This document shows, in pieces, positions 16,550-25,296 of a stretch of 42,855 bases of DNA. The position numbers and the translations under genes were made by a program. The notes under the pieces are model-generated. The model made no database searches and had not been told where the DNA came from. It saw only the letters and a list, made by a program, of their open reading frames with translations. This DNA comes from CADEED01 sp035525785 (GTDB lineage: Bacteria > Pseudomonadota > Gammaproteobacteria > Steroidobacterales > Steroidobacteraceae): contig DATLDQ010000076.1 in assembly GCA_035525785.1 (NCBI GenBank), forward strand, positions 1 to 42,855, given 5' to 3'. Each line of letters opens with the position of its first letter. Position 1 is the first letter of the stretch.

Positions 16550-18652
16550 GTGAACGAACACCGCCCCGTCGCCGAGCTGCGCGGCGTGGGGCCGGCGCTG
16601 GCCGAGAAGCTCGCCAAACTGGGCGTAACGCAGGTACAGGACCTCCTCTTCGTCCTGCCCGCGCGCTACGAGGACCGCACTCAGATCAGTGCCATCGGTG
16701 AATTGCGTGCGGGCACGCGCGCCGTCGTCGAAGGCGAGATCCTGCTCACCGAGGTCGCGTATCGGCGGCGGCGGCAGCTGCTGTGTCGCATCACCGATGG
16801 CACCGCCTCGCTGACGCTGCGATTTTTCTATTTTTCGGGTGCGCAGCAGGCGAACCTGGCCCGCGGCGCGCGCATCCGCTGTTTCGGCGAGGTGCGCAAG
16901 GGGCCGCTGGGCCTCGAGATCGTGCACCCGGAGTACCGGCGCATCGGCGGCGTCGGACTTGCAGAGGCTCCGCTCGAGGAAGTGCTCACGCCTATCTATC
17001 CGACCACCGAGGGCGTGCCGCAGGTGCGCCTGCGCGCGCTGATCGACCTCGCGCTCAAGGCATTGGTGGACGGCACGGAGTCGCGCGATCAGGGCCTCGG
17101 CGTGCGCGACTGGATTCCTCCGGCCATGCTCGCGGATCTCGAGCTGCCTTCGCTCGCGGACGCGCTCACGATGATGCATCGCCCGCCGCGCGATGCCCAT
17201 CTGCCGGAGCTCCTCTCGGGTCATCACCCCGCGCAGCGCCGGTTGTCGTTCGAAGAGCTGCTGGCGCACCAGCTCTCGCTGCGATTGCTGCGCCAGGAGA
17301 TCAAGGCCGACCCGGCGGCACCCTTGACCGACAAATCGCTGGAGCAGCGCTTCCTCCGATCGCTGCCTTTCTCGCTCACTGGCGCACAGTCGCGCGCGCT
17401 CGCCGACGTCGACCGCGACCTCGCCGCCGACCGCCCCATGGTGCGGCTCGTGCAAGGGGACGTCGGCTGCGGCAAGACCGTGGTGGCTGCGGCGGCCGCC
17501 GCGCGCGCCGTCGGTTCGGGGCTGCAGGCCGCGCTCATGGCGCCCACCGAACTACTCGCCGAGCAGCACGCGAAGAATTTCGAGCGCTGGTTCCGCGAGC
17601 TGGATGTGCCTGTCGCCCTGGTGACCGGTTCGTTGCCCGCGCGTGCGCGGCGAAATGCGCTGGCCGCGGTCGCGAACGGGTCCATCAACATCGTCGTCGG
17701 CACGCACGCGCTGTTCCAGGAATCGATGGAGTTCGCGCGCCTGGGTCTGGTCATCGTCGACGAGCAGCATCGCTTCGGTGTGCATCAGCGGTTGAGCCTG
17801 CGCGACAAGGGCGCGCGCGACGGGCAGCTGCCGCACCAGCTCATCATGACGGCGACTCCCATTCCGCGGACGCTCGCGATGACGGCGTACGCCGATCTCG
17901 ACGTGTCGGTTATCGACGAGCTGCCGCCCGGGCGCACGCCGGTCAAGACCGTGGTGCTGCCCGAAACCCGTCGCGACGAGATCGTCGAGCGCATCCACAA
18001 GGCCGTGCTCGAGGGACGCCAGGCCTACTGGGTCTGTCCACTCATCGATGAGTCCGAGGAGTTGCGCTACCAGGCAGCGGAGGAGACCGCGACCGCGTTG
18101 CAGGACGCGCTGCCCGAAGTGCGCGTCGGTCTCGTACACGGTCGCATGTCGACGCGCGAGAAAGAGCTCGGCATGTATCAGTTCAAGGAAGGAACCATCG
18201 GGCTGCTGGTGGCCACCACGGTCATCGAAGTCGGCGTGGACGTGCCCAACGCCACGCTGATGGTCATCGAGAATGCGGAGCGCATGGGCCTCGCGCAGCT
18301 GCACCAGCTTCGCGGACGCGTCGGACGTGGTTCGCACGAGAGTCATTGCGTGCTGCTTTACGGCGGCAAGCTTTCGGAGATGGCGCGCGCGCGGCTGGCT
18401 GCGATACGCGAGACCAACGATGGGTTCGTAATCGCGAGGCGTGACCTCGAGCTGCGTGGCCCGGGCGAGTTGCTGGGTACCCGGCAAACCGGGCTCGCGG
18501 ACATGCGCGTGGCGGATCTCATTCGGGATGCGGACCTGCTGCCCTCGGTCCAGGGCGCGGCCGAGGTGCTTCTGCGGGAAAATCCCGATGCCGTACGAGC
18601 ACTTACGCGACGATGGATAGGGGCGGGCGAGCGGTATGGCCGTATCGGCTGA
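16550..18652 (+). CDS. recG: ATP-dependent DNA helicase RecG
   Basis: The product (700 residues from this GTG) aligns along its length with RecG (E. coli, 693). It has an N-terminal wedge domain (GVGPALAEKLAKLGVTQVQDLLFVLPARYEDRT), Walker A GDVGCGKT, the DEQHRFGVHQRL box, MTATPIPRTLAMTAYADLDVSVIDELPPGRTPV, and the C-terminal ATTVIEVGVDVPNA and QLRGRVGRG motifs. RecG reverses stalled forks and branch-migrates Holliday junctions. The start is ambiguous: GTG 16550 and TTG 16526 are both in frame and neither has a good Shine-Dalgarno. It begins within 35 bp of the ridA stop, so it is probably cotranscribed. Confidence 0.95.
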   Translation: MNEHRPVAELRGVGPALAEKLAKLGVTQVQDLLFVLPARYEDRTQISAIGELRAGTRAVVEGEILLTEVAYRRRRQLLCRITDGTASLTLRFFYFSGAQQANLARGARIRCFGEVRKGPLGLEIVHPEYRRIGGVGLAEAPLEEVLTPIYPTTEGVPQVRLRALIDLALKALVDGTESRDQGLGVRDWIPPAMLADLELPSLADALTMMHRPPRDAHLPELLSGHHPAQRRLSFEELLAHQLSLRLLRQEIKADPAAPLTDKSLEQRFLRSLPFSLTGAQSRALADVDRDLAADRPMVRLVQGDVGCGKTVVAAAAAARAVGSGLQAALMAPTELLAEQHAKNFERWFRELDVPVALVTGSLPARARRNALAAVANGSINIVVGTHALFQESMEFARLGLVIVDEQHRFGVHQRLSLRDKGARDGQLPHQLIMTATPIPRTLAMTAYADLDVSVIDELPPGRTPVKTVVLPETRRDEIVERIHKAVLEGRQAYWVCPLIDESEELRYQAAEETATALQDALPEVRVGLVHGRMSTREKELGMYQFKEGTIGLLVATTVIEVGVDVPNATLMVIENAERMGLAQLHQLRGRVGRGSHESHCVLLYGGKLSEMARARLAAIRETNDGFVIARRDLELRGPGELLGTRQTGLADMRVADLIRDADLLPSVQGAAEVLLRENPDAVRALTRRWIGAGERYGRIG

Positions 18653-18685
18653 CAGCGAATGTGGCCAAGTGCGCGGGTGCACATA

Positions 18686-18728
18686 GATAAGAATAGGCAT
18701 TGAGCGCCAAATGCGAATCGTTTACATT
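18686..18728 (+). promoter_or_regulatory. Two Fur-box-like sites upstream of tonB
   Basis: GATAAGAATAGGCATTGAG (18686-18704) matches the classical 19-bp Fur consensus at 12 positions by my count. AATGCGAATCGTTTACATT (18710-18728) has the dyad AATG-N2-AA...TT-N2-CATT. The second site ends 14 bp before the tonB ATG, so binding would block transcription or initiation under iron-replete conditions. Regulation by Fur is inferred from sequence and from the gene it precedes. Confidence 0.55.
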
Positions 18729-18742
18729 TGCGTGACTCGCCT

Positions 18743-19489
18743 ATGGCCGTCCAGATCTTCAACGACATGCCCGACGCCGCGGTTCACCGCGGCGACCCCG
18801 AAGTCCGGGCGCGTGCGAGTGCCCCAGCGAGACCGACCGCCAATGCGGGCACGAGCGCGATCGACGGATCACTCAGCGACTGGAGCCCGCGCGCGACCAC
18901 GACGAAGAATCGCAACCGTCCGCTGTTCGTGGCCGTCACGGCCGCCGTGCACGTCGTCGCGGTGATCGGGTTCCTCAGCGTCCGCCACGTCACGCGTACC
19001 GAGCAATCGGCCGCGCCCGTCATCGCGGAAATTCTCGAAGCACCACAGGACGCCGAAGAGACGCCGCCGATGGCGCCGCCCCCGATGCAGGAAGTGGTGT
19101 ACTCGCTGCCGACCCCCGATGTGGTGTCGATCGATGTCGAGACCATCACTCCACCGCCGGTGAACAACACCGCCATCGCGCCGCCGTCATCGACATTCGT
19201 CACGCCGCCGCTGGTGGAGTCGGTGGAGTACGTGCGCGCGCCCGCGCCCGTGTATCCACGAGAGTCCAGCCGCCGGCGCGAGTACGGCACCGTGGTGCTG
19301 CGCGTGCTCGTCGACCCCAGCGGGCGCGCGGCGCAGATACAGATCGAGCGCTCGAGCGGTCACGAACGGCTCGATGTCGCTGCCCGTGAGGCCGTGCAGA
19401 AAGCGCTGTTCCGTCCGCATGAAGTGAACGGCGTAGCGCAGGCCGCGCAGGTGCTCATCCCCATCGAGTTCACACGCCGCGCTTCTTGA
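18743..19489 (+). CDS. tonB: Energy transducer TonB
   Basis: The 248-residue protein has one membrane segment at about residues 61-80 (LFVAVTAAVHVVAVIGFLSV). A Pro-rich periplasmic spacer (about 90-160) follows, then a C-terminal TonB domain (YPRESSRRREYGTVVLRVLVDPSGRAAQIQIERSSGHERLD...FRPHEVNG). TonB carries proton-motive energy from ExbB/ExbD to outer-membrane receptors. The cytoplasmic tail before the membrane segment is about 60 residues long, much longer than in E. coli TonB. No exbB or exbD gene is nearby. ATG 18743 is preferred over a TTG at 18728, which lies inside the second Fur-like site. Iron control is suggested by that site. Confidence 0.88.
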   Translation: MAVQIFNDMPDAAVHRGDPEVRARASAPARPTANAGTSAIDGSLSDWSPRATTTKNRNRPLFVAVTAAVHVVAVIGFLSVRHVTRTEQSAAPVIAEILEAPQDAEETPPMAPPPMQEVVYSLPTPDVVSIDVETITPPPVNNTAIAPPSSTFVTPPLVESVEYVRAPAPVYPRESSRRREYGTVVLRVLVDPSGRAAQIQIERSSGHERLDVAAREAVQKALFRPHEVNGVAQAAQVLIPIEFTRRAS

Positions 19490-19586
19490 GAGCTCGCGCT
19501 TCGGAGCCGATCCCGGGCTCCGTCCCAATTCGTGCGAAAAGCCCCGGCTCTTGCGCCAGTTACCTGGCTGACGGCACGCTCGCACC

Positions 19587-20303
19587 ATGCGTCCGGTGTT
19601 ACGACTGCTGATTCCCTCGATGCTCACGGGTTGCGCGGCCACTGTCCCCCCGTCGCTGCACGGGCCTGACTACTTTCACGAAACCACTCAGCCGGATGTG
19701 GTGCTGGGCTACTTCACGAAGCCGCACCAGCTCGGCGTCATGGGCTGTCTCGACTACGCGCGGACGATGGAGCCCGAAGACCCGGCTTTAGGGCACTGCC
19801 TGGGGCCGAATCCTTCTGTGACTCTCGTCGTCGGGGACGTGATCTTTGGTCATCTCGAACAGTCTCGATGGGAGCTGACGGTGACCGACTCGCACGAGCA
19901 CCCGCGCATGCCGATCGGTCCCCGCCATCGCGTGCTCGCCTATCCGAGCCGGTATGGCACGCTGGATGCGACCTCGTACATCGAACTTGCGCGCACCGAG
20001 CGTGGTGAATGGGCGGTGCCGTTTTCCTCTGAATACGACGAGCCCCAACTGCCGTGCATGTCGGCCAATCTGCTCGAGCTTCATCCGATCTCCTTTGCGC
20101 GCCCGTATCCCCGGAGAGCGCTCGATGAATACGAGCCGGATGAGATCGAGAAACTGCGCAAGAATCCGCACGTGACGGTGCGCAGCGGCTTCGTAGAGTT
20201 CCATGCGGGTGTGTTGTTGTCCGAAATCTATGCCGTGCGCGAGCGGATTCCGACGCTGGATGCGCGGGACAAATGGCTCGTTGACGCCTGCCTGCGCAAG
20301 TAG
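19587..20303 (+). CDS. Hypothetical lipoprotein
   Basis: I do not recognise a family. The 238-residue product has a short lipoprotein signal peptide with a lipobox LTGC (Cys16), so it is probably envelope-anchored. The mature part is mixed alpha/beta, with further cysteines at LGVMGCLDYA, LGHCLGP, QLPCMSAN and DACLRK, which could form disulphides. There are no repeats or additional membrane segments. It lies 97 bp after tonB and ends 37 bp before ubiA, both on the same strand, but nothing links it to either function. Confidence 0.72.
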   Translation: MRPVLRLLIPSMLTGCAATVPPSLHGPDYFHETTQPDVVLGYFTKPHQLGVMGCLDYARTMEPEDPALGHCLGPNPSVTLVVGDVIFGHLEQSRWELTVTDSHEHPRMPIGPRHRVLAYPSRYGTLDATSYIELARTERGEWAVPFSSEYDEPQLPCMSANLLELHPISFARPYPRRALDEYEPDEIEKLRKNPHVTVRSGFVEFHAGVLLSEIYAVRERIPTLDARDKWLVDACLRK

Positions 20304-20326
20304 CGCGGAACCCCGCAACACCGGGA

Positions 20327-20332
20327 TATGAT
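20327..20332 (+). promoter_or_regulatory. Possible -10 element close to the ubiA start
   Basis: TATGAT lies only eight bases before the GTG start of ubiA, which has no Shine-Dalgarno. No -35 is recognisable at the right distance. If active it would give a leaderless or nearly leaderless mRNA. Confidence 0.3.
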
Positions 20333-20340
20333 GCGCGACA

Positions 20341-21303
20341 GTGGCTAACCAGTCCCTCGATCTAGATCTCGCCCCCCCACCCTCGGGCGGCGCGCGCCTC
20401 GCGGCGCTGCGCTATCGGCGCCGCCTGCGCGATCTCATCGAAGTCGCGCGCCTGCATCGCCCGATCGGCATCTGGCTCCTGCTTTGGCCCGTGCTCTGGG
20501 CCGTGTGGATCGCGGGCGCTTCGCATCCGTCACCCAAGGTGCTGGTGATCTTCGTGCTCGGCACCGTGGCCATGCGATCTGCAGGTTGCGTGATCAACGA
20601 TCTCGCCGATCGCAACTTCGACCCATTCGTGAAACGCACGCGCGATCGGCCCATCGCGTCGCGACGCCTGGCGCCCGCCGAAGCTCTCGCCTGGTTTTTG
20701 GTGCTCATCGCCAGCGCGCTCGCATTGGTGCTGCAGCTCGACGAGAAGACCATCCGCATGTCGCTGATCGGCGCGGCGCTCGCGATGAGCTACCCGTTCT
20801 TCAAGCGCTTCTTCCCGCTGCCACAGTTCTACCTGGGCGTGGCCTTCAGCTGGGGCGTGCCCATGGTGTTCATGGCGCAGATGGGACAGATACCGCGCGT
20901 CGCCTGGATCATTTTTTTCGCCGGCATCATCTGGGCGGCCATCTACGACACCATGTACGCCATGGTGGACCGCGACGACGATCTCAAGATCGGCGTGAAA
21001 TCGAGCGCCATAGTTTTCGGCGACATGGACAAGGTGATCATCGGCTTCCTGCAGTTGCTGATGCTCTACACGCTGTATCTGGTCGGCACCAACATGGAGT
21101 TCGGCTACTGGTACAACATGGGGCTCGCGGGCGCCGCGGTGTTCTTCGCGTGGCAACAGTGGCTGATTCGCGACCGCAAGCCGGCCGAGAGTTTCAAGGG
21201 CTTCCTCAACAACCACTACGTGGGGCTGTCGGTGTTCATCGGCATCCTGCTGGAATACGCCTTTCGGCCCGGCGAATTGTCGCTCGGTACGCTGGCGCAA
21301 TGA
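20341..21303 (+). CDS. ubiA: 4-hydroxybenzoate polyprenyltransferase
   Basis: This 320-residue integral membrane protein is a UbiA prenyltransferase, attaching the polyprenyl chain to 4-hydroxybenzoate in ubiquinone synthesis. The first Asp-rich motif is NDLADRNFD (Asn86, Asp87, Asp90, Asp94), followed by KRTRDRPIASR. The second is YDTMYAMVDRDDD (about residues 200-213). Seven to nine membrane segments are predicted by eye. The start is GTG 20341, which gives a normal N-terminus with the RLHRPIGIWLLLWPVLW first helix. It would supply quinone for the respiratory chain that includes the oxidase encoded at 38.5-42.7 kb. Confidence 0.95.
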   Translation: MANQSLDLDLAPPPSGGARLAALRYRRRLRDLIEVARLHRPIGIWLLLWPVLWAVWIAGASHPSPKVLVIFVLGTVAMRSAGCVINDLADRNFDPFVKRTRDRPIASRRLAPAEALAWFLVLIASALALVLQLDEKTIRMSLIGAALAMSYPFFKRFFPLPQFYLGVAFSWGVPMVFMAQMGQIPRVAWIIFFAGIIWAAIYDTMYAMVDRDDDLKIGVKSSAIVFGDMDKVIIGFLQLLMLYTLYLVGTNMEFGYWYNMGLAGAAVFFAWQQWLIRDRKPAESFKGFLNNHYVGLSVFIGILLEYAFRPGELSLGTLAQ

Positions 21304-21334
21304 AAAAGGCCCGGCGCGGTAGTCGCGCCGGGCC
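21303..21334 (-). terminator. Strong terminator between convergent ubiA and symporter genes
   Basis: GGCCCGGCGCG (21308-21318) and its perfect complement (21324-21334) enclose a 5-nt loop. On the minus strand the stem is followed by TTTTT, so it ends the symporter transcript. The same stem may also stop ubiA transcripts, without a T tract. Confidence 0.8.
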
Positions 21335-21349
21335 CGGTTCAATGTCTGG

Positions 21350-22912
21350 CTACCACCAGGTGTAGTACAGGTACGCCAGGATCAGCACGATCAACACCGA
21401 CGCGATGTTGAAGCCCGTGCCGGTCTTGAAGTCCACGTTCTTGATGTCCACCCGCATCGCGGCTTCTTTCTGCGGCGACATGAGCGAGATCGCCACGGCG
21501 ATCACCATACCCGCGACGAAGCACCAGCCCACGCGGTTCATGAACGGGTAGTCAGGCAGGAACCTGTAGAACAACCAGGAAAGCACCACCGTCGCCAGCA
21601 TCGACACCATGGCCGCGGTTGCCGTGGTGCGCGCCCAGAACAGGCCGAGCAGGAAGATCACGCAGATGCCAGGCGTGACGAACCCGGTGAAGTTCTGGAT
21701 GTACTGGAAGCCTTGCCCGAAATTGCTCAGGAACGGCTTGGTGATGATGATGGCGATGACGATCGAAACGATCGCGACGATGCGGCCGATGGTCACCAGC
21801 CGCTTCTGCTCGGTGGCAGGCTTCCACGCGCGATACAGGTCCATCGTGAAGATGGTCGCGATCGAATTGATCTTCGAACCGGTCGACGCCACGATGGCCG
21901 CGACCAGCGCCGCGAACACCAGGCCCTTGATGCCCACTGGCAACGAGGCCATCAGCGTCGGATAGGCCTGGTCGGTGCGCTCGAGCCCGGGGTGCAGCAC
22001 CAGCGCCGCGATACCGGGCAACACGATGATGGCCGGCATCAGCAGCTTGAGAAAGGCGGCGAGCACGATGCCCTTCTGCGCCTCGCCCACGCTCTTCGCC
22101 GCGAGGCCGCGTTGGATGATGTACTGGTTGAAGCCCCAGTACGACACGTTCATGACCCACATGCCACCCAGCAACACCGCGAGCCCGGGAAGATCCTTGT
22201 AGTGAGGATTCTCCGGCGACAGGATCATGTCGAATTTTTCGGGAAATTGCGTGGTGAGCGTCTTGAACCCCGCCAGCACGCCACCGTCGCCGCCAACCTT
22301 GTTGAGCGAGATGTACGTGATGATGATGCCGCCGAGCACCAGCAGCGTCACTTGCACGATGTCGGTGAGCGCCACGGCCTTGAGACCGCCATACAGCGCA
22401 TACAACAGCGCGAACAGCGCGAGGGCCGTGATGGCCACCTGCAGCTCGAGGCCGGTGATGGCGTTCACCGCCAGCGCGCCCAGCCAGAGGATCGACGTGA
22501 GGTTCACGAAGATGTACAGCGCCAGCCAGAAAACGGCCATGACGTTGCGCACCGCAGGGCTGTACCGCTTCTCGAGGAACTCCGGCATCGTGTAGATACC
22601 GTTCTTGAGGAACACCGGCAGGATCCACTTGCCGACGATGATGAGCGTGAGCGCCGCCATCCACTCGTATGAGGCGATCGCCATGCCCATCACGTAACCA
22701 GAGCCGGACATGCCGACGATCTGTTCGGCGGAAATGTTCGCCGCGATCAGCGAAGTGCCGATAGCCCACCAGGGCAATGCGCGCGACGCGAGGAAATAGT
22801 CCTGTGCGTTCTTCTCATGCGTGCCTTTCTCGCGCGACACCCATTGGGCGAGCACGAAGATGCCGATCGCGTACGCGATCAGGATTGCGAGATCCATTGG
22901 ATCTAGATTCAC
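21350..22912 (-). CDS. Sodium/solute symporter (SSS family), probable sugar or sugar-acid uptake
   Basis: The 520-residue membrane protein is an SSS-family symporter resembling the vSGLT/galactose type. It has about 13-14 membrane segments, the early DYFLASRALPWWAIGTSLIAANISAEQIVGMSGSGY region that includes the first Na+-site helix, and YGGLKAVALTDIVQ. It is the last gene of the galactose/galactonate-type operon, 39 bp after the KDPGal aldolase gene, which suggests the substrate is the sugar or acid that operon degrades. The start is GTG 22912, supported by AGGGGG six bases upstream; an ATG five codons later has no ribosome-binding site. A strong terminator follows. Confidence 0.9.
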   Translation of the reverse strand: MNLDPMDLAILIAYAIGIFVLAQWVSREKGTHEKNAQDYFLASRALPWWAIGTSLIAANISAEQIVGMSGSGYVMGMAIASYEWMAALTLIIVGKWILPVFLKNGIYTMPEFLEKRYSPAVRNVMAVFWLALYIFVNLTSILWLGALAVNAITGLELQVAITALALFALLYALYGGLKAVALTDIVQVTLLVLGGIIITYISLNKVGGDGGVLAGFKTLTTQFPEKFDMILSPENPHYKDLPGLAVLLGGMWVMNVSYWGFNQYIIQRGLAAKSVGEAQKGIVLAAFLKLLMPAIIVLPGIAALVLHPGLERTDQAYPTLMASLPVGIKGLVFAALVAAIVASTGSKINSIATIFTMDLYRAWKPATEQKRLVTIGRIVAIVSIVIAIIITKPFLSNFGQGFQYIQNFTGFVTPGICVIFLLGLFWARTTATAAMVSMLATVVLSWLFYRFLPDYPFMNRVGWCFVAGMVIAVAISLMSPQKEAAMRVDIKNVDFKTGTGFNIASVLIVLILAYLYYTWW

Positions 22913-22951
22913 CGGAACCCCCTGCAGAGGCGCCTTGCGACGCCTTCGTTG

Positions 22952-23581
22952 TTATGCGCTCTGTTTCTGATCGACGGACGCGGCGCGCAACGCATCGAAC
23001 AACCCCTTCGCGCGCGCCGTGACGTCCGCGAGTGTATACGCGGGTTTGAATAGTTCGCCGCCGAATCCGAATCCGTCCGCGCCTGACGCGAGCCATGCGG
23101 CGATGTCCTGCGAGCCAACCCCGCCCACCGGATAAACCTTCACGTTCTTTGGCAGGACCGACTTGAGCGCGCGCAGATGCGAGGTGCCGTAGGTGGACGC
23201 GGGGAAGAGCTTGAGTTCCGTCGCGCCCGCTTGAATAGCGGCGAAGGCCTCGGTGGCGGTCGCGATGCCCGGCATCACGCGCATGCCGAAGCCCACCGCG
23301 TGGCGGATGACCTGCGGATCGCAGTTCGGGGAAACGATGAGCCGCCCGCCGGCGGCGCGCACGTTGTTGACGTCGACCGCCGTGAGCACGGTGCCGGCGC
23401 CCACGAGGCAACCCGGGTGTGCGGACGCGAGTAGTTTGATGGTGTCGAGCGGTTGCGGCGAATTGAGCGGCACCTCGATGCTGCGAAAGCCGGCCTCGAC
23501 CAGCGCGCTGCCGGTCTCGAGGGCCCTGTCCGGCGTGAGCCCGCGAAGGATGGCGACCATTTCGACGGTGGGTGAGTTCAT
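22952..23581 (-). CDS. dgoA: 2-dehydro-3-deoxy-6-phosphogalactonate (KDPGal) aldolase
   Basis: The 209-residue class I aldolase belongs to the KDPG/KDPGal family. It cleaves 2-dehydro-3-deoxy-6-phosphogalactonate to pyruvate and glyceraldehyde 3-phosphate. It carries the general base in IEVPLNSP (Glu36), GAGTVL, and the Schiff-base Lys124 in ELKLFPAS, with VGGVGSQDIAAWL near residue 150. The NSP (rather than TL/TP) after the Glu region and the adjacent KDGal kinase favour the galacto-specific DgoA over Eda. Its ATG overlaps the dgoK stop by four bases, so kinase and aldolase are coupled. Confidence 0.92.
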   Translation of the reverse strand: MNSPTVEMVAILRGLTPDRALETGSALVEAGFRSIEVPLNSPQPLDTIKLLASAHPGCLVGAGTVLTAVDVNNVRAAGGRLIVSPNCDPQVIRHAVGFGMRVMPGIATATEAFAAIQAGATELKLFPASTYGTSHLRALKSVLPKNVKVYPVGGVGSQDIAAWLASGADGFGFGGELFKPAYTLADVTARAKGLFDALRAASVDQKQSA

Positions 23582-24513
23582 GATCCTTCCCGCTGCACTT
23601 CCCGGAAGATTTGCGTGAGCCCGGCGAGCGATGCCTGTTCGCCGTCGATGGCGACCGCCTTGCGGCCGCGCTTCGACAAGGCGAGCGAATACGACTCCAC
23701 GAGGCGCGGCGCGCCGATCACGTGCACCGGGGCGGCCGCGTCATGCGCACCGAACAGGCCCAGCGCACCGTACACGTCGGCGCCGACGAGCAGGCCCGAG
23801 ACCCAGGACGCCGCGCCCTCCGCCGTGAGCTGCTTGTCGAGACGCAGGCTGCGCGCCTGGAAGATCTGGTGCAACAGCAAGCCGGGGTGCTTGCCGGCTT
23901 CCGCGAGCCCACGTTCGAATTCGGATTCGCGGTGCTCGACGGGCGTCGATTTCTCACGCACCAGCACGCTGTGTTCGCAGAGCACGCCGAAGAGCTCGCC
24001 CGTGGGCGCGGTGATGAATTCCTGAAGCACACCGTCGTGCAGCGACGCCCACTTCGTGTGTGTTCCCGGCAGGCAGACGAGCTGGCGGCCCGATGCGAGC
24101 GCCGGCACCAGTGACAGTGCGCCCAGCAATTGTGTTTCTTCGCCGCGCATCACGTCGGGCGCGCCCAGGGGATTCGTGCAGCGCATGCCCGGCACCAGGT
24201 ACACGCCGTCGCGCGGCGAGCCCGGCCCGTCGGCGAGCTCGCCGAGGTCCGCGGGGCAAGGTAGATAGGGCATCTCGAGCCAGCCGATGGCGGACCCCAC
24301 CATGCCGCAAAGCATCGCGGGCAACGGCCCCTCGCGGTGCCAGTCACGCGTCGTGTCGTCGAAGACCTCCGCGAACCGGCCGCGCGACTCGGCCGCGCCC
24401 GGGCCCTTGCGCAGATCGAGGCTGCGACCCTGCGCGTCGCAGAGCATGAAGCGGCTGTTGCTGGTGCCCCAATCGCCGGCGATGAACGCCCTGTTGTCTC
24501 CAGCGGCGCTCAT
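23578..24513 (-). CDS. dgoK: 2-dehydro-3-deoxygalactonokinase
   Basis: The 311-residue product is a DgoK family kinase (ASKHA fold). It has FIAGDWGTSNSRFMLCD at the N-terminus (phosphate-1 loop), LCGMVGSAIGWLE, and LVCLPGTHTKWASL in the middle. It phosphorylates 2-dehydro-3-deoxygalactonate, giving the substrate of the aldolase encoded next. It overlaps dgoA and the upstream SDR gene by four bases each (ATGA), so SDR-kinase-aldolase is a tightly coupled unit. It is full length with no broken motifs. Confidence 0.93.
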   Translation of the reverse strand: MSAAGDNRAFIAGDWGTSNSRFMLCDAQGRSLDLRKGPGAAESRGRFAEVFDDTTRDWHREGPLPAMLCGMVGSAIGWLEMPYLPCPADLGELADGPGSPRDGVYLVPGMRCTNPLGAPDVMRGEETQLLGALSLVPALASGRQLVCLPGTHTKWASLHDGVLQEFITAPTGELFGVLCEHSVLVREKSTPVEHRESEFERGLAEAGKHPGLLLHQIFQARSLRLDKQLTAEGAASWVSGLLVGADVYGALGLFGAHDAAAPVHVIGAPRLVESYSLALSKRGRKAVAIDGEQASLAGLTQIFREVQREGS

Positions 24514-25268
24514 GGCATGTACATGCCCCCGTTCACGTGGATCATGTTGCCGGTGATATAGCCCGAGAGCTCGTTCGATGCCAGGAACAGGAATGAACCC
24601 ACGCAGTCCTCGGCAACGCCCACGCGGCCCATGGCCGTCGCGTCCTTCATTGCATCCATGCGCGCCGCTGGCGTCCTGGCATGGAAAGGCGTGGCGATGG
24701 CGCCCGGCGCCACGGTGTTCACCCGCACGTTCTTGTCCGCCAGATGCGAGGCCAGATGGCGCGTCAGATTGTGTACCGCCGCCTTGGCGCTCGAGTAGAG
24801 ACTGGCACCAGGCCCTCCGCCGTCGATGCCGGCGATCGAGCCCACGTTGATGATGTTGCCGCCACCGTTCTTCTCGAAGTGCGGCACCGCCGCGGTCGAA
24901 GCCGCCAGCAGCGAGCGAACGTTGAGGTCGTAGACGAAATCGAAGAGCTGGTCGTCGATGTCCGGCAGTGGCCGCCGTTCGCCCAGCCCGCCCGCGTTGT
25001 TGATGAGCACGTCGAGCCCGCCCAGCGACTGCGCAGCCTCGTTCACGACGCGCTTTGCTTCGCCGCGCTTGCTGAGGTCACCGCGCACCAGCACGACTTT
25101 GCCGCCCAGCTGTTCCGCCAGCGCGCGCGCCTCGGCTTCATGGGAGTTGAAATGCAGCGCGAGATCGGCGCCCTGCGCGGCGAAGGCTTTCGCCACTGCC
25201 GCGCCTATGCCCGAACTCGCCCCGGTGATGAGTACCGCCTTGCCGCGGAGGTCGTCGATGCGTGTCAT
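24510..25268 (-). CDS. Short-chain dehydrogenase/reductase in the galactose-type operon
   Basis: From ATG 25268 the product is 252 residues. It has the classical SDR cofactor motif TGASSGIGAAVA (residues about 14-25), NNAGG, the catalytic Ser in NVGSIAG and YSSAK (Tyr and Lys). The FNSHEAEARAL segment after the second strand suggests NADP preference, but this is weak. It is the second gene of the operon and overlaps dgoK. Its substrate is not evident. It could oxidise an aldose, or a 2-keto-3-deoxy acid as SDRs in some non-phosphorylative pathways do. A longer frame to 25472 runs into the neighbouring dehydrogenase gene and is not used. Confidence 0.88.
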   Translation of the reverse strand: MTRIDDLRGKAVLITGASSGIGAAVAKAFAAQGADLALHFNSHEAEARALAEQLGGKVVLVRGDLSKRGEAKRVVNEAAQSLGGLDVLINNAGGLGERRPLPDIDDQLFDFVYDLNVRSLLAASTAAVPHFEKNGGGNIINVGSIAGIDGGGPGASLYSSAKAAVHNLTRHLASHLADKNVRVNTVAPGAIATPFHARTPAARMDAMKDATAMGRVGVAEDCVGSFLFLASNELSGYITGNMIHVNGGMYMP

Positions 25269-25296
25269 GCGCCGAATGTTACGCCGCGATCGTGTC

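Noticed and set aside
19503..19521. Terminator after tonB (GGAGCC...GGCTCC stem)
   Set aside because: A 6-bp stem with a 7-nt loop and no T tract; too weak to call.
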